Shown here: positions 4,870 through 8,322 of the stretch, piece by piece
Layout of the letters: each line of letters begins with the position of its first letter
How positions within the stretch are numbered: the first letter of the stretch is position 1
Source: an uncultured Streptococcus sp.
Lineage (GTDB): Bacteria; Bacillota; Bacilli; Lactobacillales; Streptococcaceae
Assembly: GCA_934215455.1 (NCBI GenBank)
Contig: CAKPZX010000057.1
Location: 1 to 8,322 of the forward strand
Direction of reading: 5' to 3'
DNA length: 8,322 nucleotides
Program-made: the position numbers and the translations under genes
The notes under the pieces: model-generated
What the model was told of the DNA's origin: nothing
Seen by the model: the letters and a program-made list of their open reading frames with translations, nothing else
Databases searched by the model: none

Positions 4870-6222
4870 TCACTTCTTCACTAATTTCACAACTGCTTCT
4901 GTCCTTGCAGTATGGGGGAACATGTCCACTGATTGAATGTATTCAACCTGATAAACCTTCGTCAAAGCCACTAGATCCCGTGCCAAAGTAGAGACATTAC
5001 AAGAGACATAGACCATCTTTTCAGGTGCATAGTGCAACAAGGTCTCGATTAATTTTGTCCCCAAGCCCGTACGAGGTGGATCCACGATCACAGCATTAGC
5101 CCGATAGCCTTCTTGGTACCAGCGAGGAATGATCTCTTCTGCTGTACCAGCCTCATAGTGGGTATTCTCAAATCCCATCCGTTTAGCATTGTATTTGGCA
5201 TCCTCAATTGCTTCAGGAATAATATCCATCCCCCGAACACTTTTCACTCTATTAGCAAAAGCAAAGCCAATCGTTCCAACCCCACAATAGGCATCAATCA
5301 GGTGATCCTCTGGAGAAACATCTAGAGCCTTAACCGCCTCACTATACAATACTTCAGTTTGTTCCGGATTCAACTGGTAAAAAGCTCGAGGAGACAGGGA
5401 GAATTCATAATCCAAAACACCTTCCAAAATGGCATCTTCTCCCCAAATAATCTGCGTTTGTTCCCCATAAATTTCACTGGATCGAGACGTATTTTTGTTA
5501 ACAGCAACTGTGACAATCTCAGGGTGTTTCGTGACCAAGTCTTGCACCAAATTGTTTACATTAATCTGACGACTAGTGACCACAATGATCTGAACCTGAC
5601 CGGACTTCCGAGCCCGTCGAACCATCATGGTTCTGACACCCAGTTCTTTTCGTTCATCAGCAATCGGAATCTGATAATAGGACAATAAATCCGCTAGATC
5701 GTTGGCGATAGCTTGAATAACTGGATCTTGAACCAAACAATCTTTTAATTCCACCAAATAATGTGAATTTTGAGCGTAGAGTCCCGCCTTCACCTGGCCC
5801 TTGAATTTCCTTGTTTGAAATTGCAATTTTGCCCGATAGTAAAGAGGCTCCTGCATTCCGATTGTCGGCCGAATATCATACTGTTCAAATCCTTCAGGTG
5901 AGAACTTCTTCAAGGCCTGTTGCAATAAATCTGTCTTAAACTCCAGTTGCTTGTCATACTTCAAATGCATGATTTGGCAGCCACCACAGGTCTCATAGAT
6001 ATCACACATGGGCGTCACACGAAACTTAGACGCCTTATTCACAGATAGGAGTTTGGCTTCCGCAAAATTTTTCTTGACACTTGTAATTTGGCAGAAGATA
6101 TCTTCTCCCTTCAAGGCACCTGGCACAAAGACAAGTGTTTTTTTATAAAAGCCAATCCCTTCTCCGTTAATTCCCATTCGTTTAATTTTCAAAGGAATTT
6201 TTTGTTTTACTTTAACGTTCAT
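4870..6222 (-). CDS. rlmD: 23S rRNA (uracil-C5) methyltransferase, RlmD/RumA family (450 aa)
   Basis: SAM-dependent RNA m5U methyltransferase (TrmA/RumA superfamily). An N-terminal TRAM domain (about 1-60) with the pattern [10 protein letters not shown] comes first. Next is an Fe-S cluster motif, C73-x5-C79-x2-C82 ([10 protein letters not shown]), with C162 (KDCL) as probable fourth ligand. The C-terminal catalytic domain has the SAM loop [10 protein letters not shown] (310-319), FYQLN (281-285), DPPRTG (381-386), the nucleophile C408 in YVSCN, and the likely general base E442 in TARTEAVV. All key residues are present and length is normal. Streptococci typically carry two paralogues; the better-studied one (RlmCD) modifies 23S U747 and U1939, and I cannot tell which position this copy methylates. 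It is the first gene of a five-gene operon and diverges from recX across 37 bp. The -10 box abuts its ATG; AGGG is only two bases from the start, so the mRNA may be leaderless. Confidence 0.93.
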   Translation of the reverse strand: MNVKVKQKIPLKIKRMGINGEGIGFYKKTLVFVPGALKGEDIFCQITSVKKNFAEAKLLSVNKASKFRVTPMCDIYETCGGCQIMHLKYDKQLEFKTDLLQQALKKFSPEGFEQYDIRPTIGMQEPLYYRAKLQFQTRKFKGQVKAGLYAQNSHYLVELKDCLVQDPVIQAIANDLADLLSYYQIPIADERKELGVRTMMVRRARKSGQVQIIVVTSRQINVNNLVQDLVTKHPEIVTVAVNKNTSRSSEIYGEQTQIIWGEDAILEGVLDYEFSLSPRAFYQLNPEQTEVLYSEAVKALDVSPEDHLIDAYCGVGTIGFAFANRVKSVRGMDIIPEAIEDAKYNAKRMGFENTHYEAGTAEEIIPRWYQEGYRANAVIVDPPRTGLGTKLIETLLHYAPEKMVYVSCNVSTLARDLVALTKVYQVEYIQSVDMFPHTARTEAVVKLVKK

Positions 6223-6228
6223 ATCCCT

Positions 6229-6237
6229 ATCTTAACA
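6229..6237 (-). promoter_or_regulatory. Extended -10 promoter of the rlmD operon
   Basis: TGTTAAGAT is an extended -10 element (TG at 6236-6237, hexamer at 6229-6234) on the minus strand. The last -10 base is six bases from the ATG at 6222, so transcription should begin at or next to the start codon. The -35 position (about 6252-6257, TTTTAT) is a poor match and coincides with the recX -10 box. Confidence 0.6.
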
Positions 6238-6247
6238 CATTTTTCGG

Positions 6248-6253
6248 TATAAT
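6248..6253 (+). promoter_or_regulatory. -10 box of recX, next to its start codon
   Basis: A perfect TATAAT ends six bases before the recX ATG at 6260, so the expected transcript start is the start codon itself. No Shine-Dalgarno sequence occurs in the preceding bases. The -35 position (about 6225-6230) has no clear match and lies on the rlmD -10 box. Confidence 0.65.
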
Positions 6254-6259
6254 AAAAAC

Positions 6260-7042
6260 ATGAAAATTACAAAACTAGAAAAGAAAAAAAGACTCTACCT
6301 CCTAGAATTAGACAATGATCAAAAACTTTATATTACAGAAGACACCATCGTCAAATATTTCCTTTCCAAAGATAAAGAAATCAGTGAAGAAGAACTAAAA
6401 GAAATCCAAGAGTTTGCTCAATACTCCTATGGTAAAAACCTCGCCCTGTACCATCTTTCTTTTAAAGCTCGGACAACAAAAGAAGTCAGAGACTACCTGA
6501 CAAAGTATGAGATTGAAAGTGGCATTATTGATAAAGTGGTCCAACACCTAAAAGAAGACAAGTGGTTAGATGATCGTCAATATGCAAGAAACCTGATAGA
6601 AGCCAACCTTCTCAGTGGCGATAAGGGTCCTCTCTTATTACAACAAAAAATTCAACAAAAAGGGATCCCAAAATCTATCCTTCAAGAAATTTTTGCAGAC
6701 TATGATTTTTCAGAAGTGATCGACCGTACCGCAATAAAACTCCTAAAAAAATACCAAGGAAAATATCCGTTAAAAGCCATTGAAACGAAAATCATCCAAG
6801 CACTCATTTCAAAAGGTTTTGCTTACAATCAAGCAAAGATAGCATTCCAAAATCTCGAGCTCGAAACAGATGAAGAAACAACCAATGAGCTCATTCTAAA
6901 AGAGTTAGAAAAACAATACCGTAAATACAGTAAAAAATATGAAGGCTATGACCTCAAACAACGCTTGACTCAGGCACTAGCCAGAAAAGGCTACGATTAT
7001 AGTGATATAACATCAGCTATCAGAGACTTCTTAGATGAATAA
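6260..7042 (+). CDS. recX: Recombination regulator RecX (260 aa)
   Basis: RecX binds RecA filaments and usually limits RecA activity in recombination and SOS-type responses; cytoplasmic. The family signature is visible: an N-terminal beta-rich segment (about 1-35) followed by repeated three-helix modules. The first includes [19 protein letters not shown] (62-80) and [16 protein letters not shown] (100-115). The second includes [18 protein letters not shown] (120-137). Related repeats run to the C-terminus, with [19 protein letters not shown] at 232-250. About 260 residues is normal for Gram-positive RecX, longer than the enterobacterial form. The start is set by the family N-terminus ([17 protein letters not shown]) and lies directly after a TATAAT box with no ribosome binding site, so translation may be leaderless. 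RecA is not in the window. A 109-bp gap with its own promoter separates it from the DUF402 gene; no clear terminator follows recX, so some readthrough is likely. Confidence 0.95.
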   Translation: MKITKLEKKKRLYLLELDNDQKLYITEDTIVKYFLSKDKEISEEELKEIQEFAQYSYGKNLALYHLSFKARTTKEVRDYLTKYEIESGIIDKVVQHLKEDKWLDDRQYARNLIEANLLSGDKGPLLLQQKIQQKGIPKSILQEIFADYDFSEVIDRTAIKLLKKYQGKYPLKAIETKIIQALISKGFAYNQAKIAFQNLELETDEETTNELILKELEKQYRKYSKKYEGYDLKQRLTQALARKGYDYSDITSAIRDFLDE

Positions 7043-7104
7043 TTCATTCTTCAGTGATCAAATTGAAAATTAAATAGAAAAATAAGAAAAAATTTGAAAA
7101 AATA

Positions 7105-7113
7105 TGATACAAT
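7105..7113 (+). promoter_or_regulatory. Extended -10 promoter of the DUF402 gene
   Basis: TGATACAAT forms an extended -10 box (TG at 7105-7106, hexamer at 7108-7113) inside the AT-rich gap after recX. TTGAAA at 7094-7099 is too close to be its -35 box, and the proper -35 position has no good match, as often accepted with extended -10 promoters. The start site would be near 7120, giving a leader of about 32 nt. Confidence 0.6.
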
Positions 7114-7151
7114 ATAGAGGATATACTTAGATTGTAGAAAGTTGGTAAGTT

Positions 7152-7685
7152 ATGAAACTACCTAAAGAAGGCGACTTTATTACAATTCAAAGTTATAAAC
7201 ATGATGGCAGTTTACACCGTACATGGCGTGACACCATGGTATTAAAGATAACCGAAAATGCAATTATTGGAGTAAATGATCATACACTTGTTACTGAAAG
7301 TGATGGTAGACGTTGGATTACACGTGAACCAGCGATCGTATATTTCCATAAAAAATATTGGTTTAACATCATCGCCATGATCCGTGACAATGGTGTGTCT
7401 TACTACTGTAACCTAGCAAGTCCTTTTCACATTGACCAAGAAGCCTTAAAATATATCGACTATGATCTCGATGTCAAAGTCTTTACCAATGGTGAAAAAA
7501 AATTGTTAGATGTTGAAGAATACGAGCAGCATAAAGAAAAAATGCACTATTCAGATGACATCGACTTTATTTTAAAGGAAAATGTTAAGGTTCTAGTAGA
7601 TTGGATAAACCAAAACAAAGGTCCCTTTTCTGAGGAATATATCAAAATTTGGTATAACCGTTATGTTGAACTGCGAAATAAATAA
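7152..7685 (+). CDS. DUF402 protein, probable nucleoside tri-/diphosphatase (177 aa)
   Basis: Member of DUF402 / UPF0374. Gram-positive relatives (Ntdp) hydrolyse nucleoside tri- and diphosphates with divalent cations; archaeal relatives with the same domain have RNase activity. Features seen are the N-terminal [20 protein letters not shown] typical of streptococcal members, a beta-rich core with TWRDTMVLK (24-32) and [17 protein letters not shown] (57-73), the conserved SYYCNLASP (83-91), and the acidic stretch YIDYDLDV (101-108: D103, D105, D107) plus D120/E122/E123, probably metal ligands. The C-terminal helix ends [11 protein letters not shown]. Length is normal for the family. The ribosome binding site is weak (GGTAAG-like only), but the start agrees with the family N-terminus. 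It follows recX, as I recall it doing in several streptococci, and ends in a strong hairpin terminator. The cellular role of the phosphatase is unclear. Confidence 0.92.
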   Translation: MKLPKEGDFITIQSYKHDGSLHRTWRDTMVLKITENAIIGVNDHTLVTESDGRRWITREPAIVYFHKKYWFNIIAMIRDNGVSYYCNLASPFHIDQEALKYIDYDLDVKVFTNGEKKLLDVEEYEQHKEKMHYSDDIDFILKENVKVLVDWINQNKGPFSEEYIKIWYNRYVELRNK

Positions 7686-7691
7686 AGTTGG

Positions 7692-7713
7692 AAAGAGCGC
7701 AAGCTCTTTTTTC
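7692..7713 (+). terminator. Intrinsic terminator of the DUF402 gene
   Basis: AAAGAGC (7692-7698) pairs with GCTCTTT (7703-7709) around the loop GCAA and is followed by TTT, six bases after the stop codon. Confidence 0.85.
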
Positions 7714-7739
7714 TTGAAAATTAATAAAAAAATAACTAC

Positions 7740-7772
7740 AAAAAAAGTCTAATGTCAACCATTAGACTTTTT
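7740..7772 (-). terminator. Terminator of the tRNA operon
   Basis: A 12-bp stem pairs AAAAAGTCTAAT (7742-7753) with ATTAGACTTTTT (7761-7772) around a seven-base loop. On the minus strand it lies 11 bases after the tRNA-Pro gene and ends in a run of seven T. On the plus strand it also ends in T, so it can act in both directions and back up the DUF402 terminator. Confidence 0.88.
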
Positions 7773-7782
7773 CGATACACTA

Positions 7783-7856
7783 TCGGGAAGACAGGATTCG
7801 AACCTGCGACACCTTGGTCCCAAACCAAGTACTCTACCAAGCTGAGCTACTTCCCG
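7783..7856 (-). tRNA. tRNA-Pro (TGG)
   Basis: Full cloverleaf of 74 nt with acceptor CGGGAAG/CTTCCCG and discriminator A. The anticodon loop CTTGGTTTGGGACCAAG reads TGG, and the T loop is GTTCGAATC. The 3' CCA is not encoded. It is the last gene of the cluster, followed by the terminator. Confidence 0.97.
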
Positions 7857-7875
7857 ATCTAAAGCTACCGCTTTA

Positions 7876-7949
7876 TGCACCCTAGAGGAGTCGAACCTCT
7901 AACCGCCTGATTCGTAGTCAGGTACTCTATCCAGTTGAGCTAAGGGTGC
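7876..7949 (-). tRNA. tRNA-Arg (ACG), copy 2
   Basis: Full cloverleaf of 74 nt with acceptor GCACCCT/AGGGTGC and discriminator A. The anticodon stem-loop CTGACTACGAATCAG reads ACG, whose first base is normally edited to inosine by TadA. CCA is not encoded. It is identical base for base to the gene at 7986-8059. Confidence 0.97.
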
Positions 7950-7985
7950 TCGTTCCTATTCAATTATTACATAGCCTTGCGACCA

Positions 7986-8059
7986 TGCACCCTAGAGGAG
8001 TCGAACCTCTAACCGCCTGATTCGTAGTCAGGTACTCTATCCAGTTGAGCTAAGGGTGC
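7986..8059 (-). tRNA. tRNA-Arg (ACG), copy 1
   Basis: Same 74-nt sequence as the gene at 7876-7949, with anticodon ACG and no encoded CCA. The two are separated by a 36-nt spacer unlike the other spacers of the cluster. Confidence 0.97.
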
Positions 8060-8078
8060 TTCTTTCAACCTTTGTCTA

Positions 8079-8164
8079 TGCCGAGGACCGGAATCGAACC
8101 GGTACGATCGTTACCAATCGCAGGATTTTAAGTCCTGTGCGTCTGCCAGTTCCGCCACCCCGGC
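8079..8164 (-). tRNA. tRNA-Leu (TAA)
   Basis: A long class II tRNA of 86 nt with acceptor GCCGGGG/CCTCGGC (one G-T pair) and discriminator A. The anticodon loop GGACTTAAAATCC reads TAA. It has a long variable arm and the T loop GGTTCGATTCC. CCA is not encoded. Confidence 0.97.
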
Positions 8165-8171
8165 CTCCTCA

Positions 8172-8243
8172 AGCGAACGACGGGATTCGAACCCGCGACC
8201 CCCACCTTGGCAAGGTGGTGTTCTACCACTGAACTACGTTCGC
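8172..8243 (-). tRNA. tRNA-Gly (GCC)
   Basis: A 72-nt tRNA with acceptor GCGAACG/CGTTCGC and discriminator T. The anticodon stem-loop CCACCTTGCCAAGGTGG reads GCC. CCA is not encoded. It lies 7 nt after tRNA-Leu in map order. Confidence 0.97.
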
Positions 8244-8249
8244 ATTTTA

Positions 8250-8322
8250 TGCCGGCTACATGACTTGAACACGCGACCCTCTGATTACAAATCAGATGCT
8301 CTACCAACTGAGCTAAGCCGGC
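8250..8322 (-). tRNA. tRNA-Thr (TGT)
   Basis: A 73-nt tRNA with acceptor GCCGGCT/AGCCGGC and discriminator A. The anticodon loop CTGATTTGTAATCAG reads TGT. The T stem has two G-T pairs. Its 5' end is the last base of the window, so the gene is complete but its upstream neighbour is not seen. The order Thr-Gly-Leu-Arg-Pro matches the tRNA tail of streptococcal rRNA operons. Confidence 0.97.

Larger units (their letters stand above)
7875..8060 (-). repeat. Tandem direct repeat covering the two tRNA-Arg genes
   Basis: Bases 7875-7950 and 7985-8060 are identical over 76 nt: the tRNA plus one base on each side. The spacer is not repeated. This indicates duplication or gene conversion of a single tRNA-Arg gene. 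Confidence 0.85.

Noticed and set aside
7036..7046. TGAATAATTCA palindrome at the recX stop codon
   Set aside because: It is too short and AT-rich for a terminator, has no U tract, and is not repeated elsewhere in the window.
7050..7061. TTCAGTGATCAA, also present at 2399-2410
   Set aside because: A 12-base match between two AT-rich intergenic sites without further similarity; probably chance. A genome-wide count would settle it.
7875..8060. Repeated 76-nt unit as a phage attachment site or start of a mobile element
   Set aside because: The repeat equals the whole tRNA gene, and the 36-nt interval holds no integrase or cargo, so tRNA duplication explains it.

Overview
The window reads as low-GC Firmicutes chromosome, almost certainly a Streptococcus. 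The evidence is the compact gene layout, strong AGGAGG-type ribosome binding sites, a T-box leader, a tRNA cluster in the order usual behind streptococcal rRNA operons, and several small families typical of streptococci (DUF1912, DUF1858/DUF438, RecX next to a DUF402 protein). I cannot name the species. No insertion sequence, prophage, CRISPR array or origin was seen.

Positions 1-2021 (minus strand) form a valine-responsive unit. An extended -10 promoter at about 1993-2021 feeds a compact T-box leader with a probable GUC valine specifier, the T-box motif at 1817-1830 and an intrinsic terminator at 1771-1805. Downstream come a RimJ/RimL-type GNAT acetyltransferase, two small AT-rich genes of unknown function (121 and 59 residues, translationally coupled), and the 5' part of valS, which runs off the left edge. 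The T-box therefore lies about 1.2 kb upstream of its presumed target.

Positions 2038-2508 hold a single gene with its own promoter. It encodes a Lys/Ala-rich protein with a C-terminal helix-hairpin-helix domain. No terminator is visible between it and the T-box promoter.

Positions 2543-6237 (minus strand) look like a five-gene operon: an RlmD/RumA-type 23S rRNA uracil-C5 methyltransferase with an Fe-S cysteine motif, a cytidine-deaminase-family enzyme, a DUF1858 protein, a DUF438-hemerythrin-PAS protein and a DUF1912 protein. Gaps are 10 and 13 nt, then a 4-nt ATGA overlap, then 2 nt. A weak hairpin follows the last stop.

Positions 6223-7713 contain recX and a DUF402 (UPF0374/Ntdp-like) gene on the plus strand. 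RecX diverges from the methyltransferase across only 37 bp. Each side carries a -10 box about 6 bp from its own start codon, so both mRNAs may be leaderless and the two promoters mutually exclusive.

Positions 7740-8322 carry the minus-strand end of a tRNA operon. In transcription order it is Thr(TGT), Gly(GCC), Leu(TAA), Arg(ACG), Arg(ACG), Pro(TGG), then a strong terminator. The two Arg genes are identical. The operon continues past the right edge, probably to an rRNA operon. No dramatic new system is apparent. The best leads are the unknown two-gene pair inside the T-box unit, the overlapping leaderless promoters, and the possible Fe-S link between the methyltransferase and the DUF1858/DUF438 pair.
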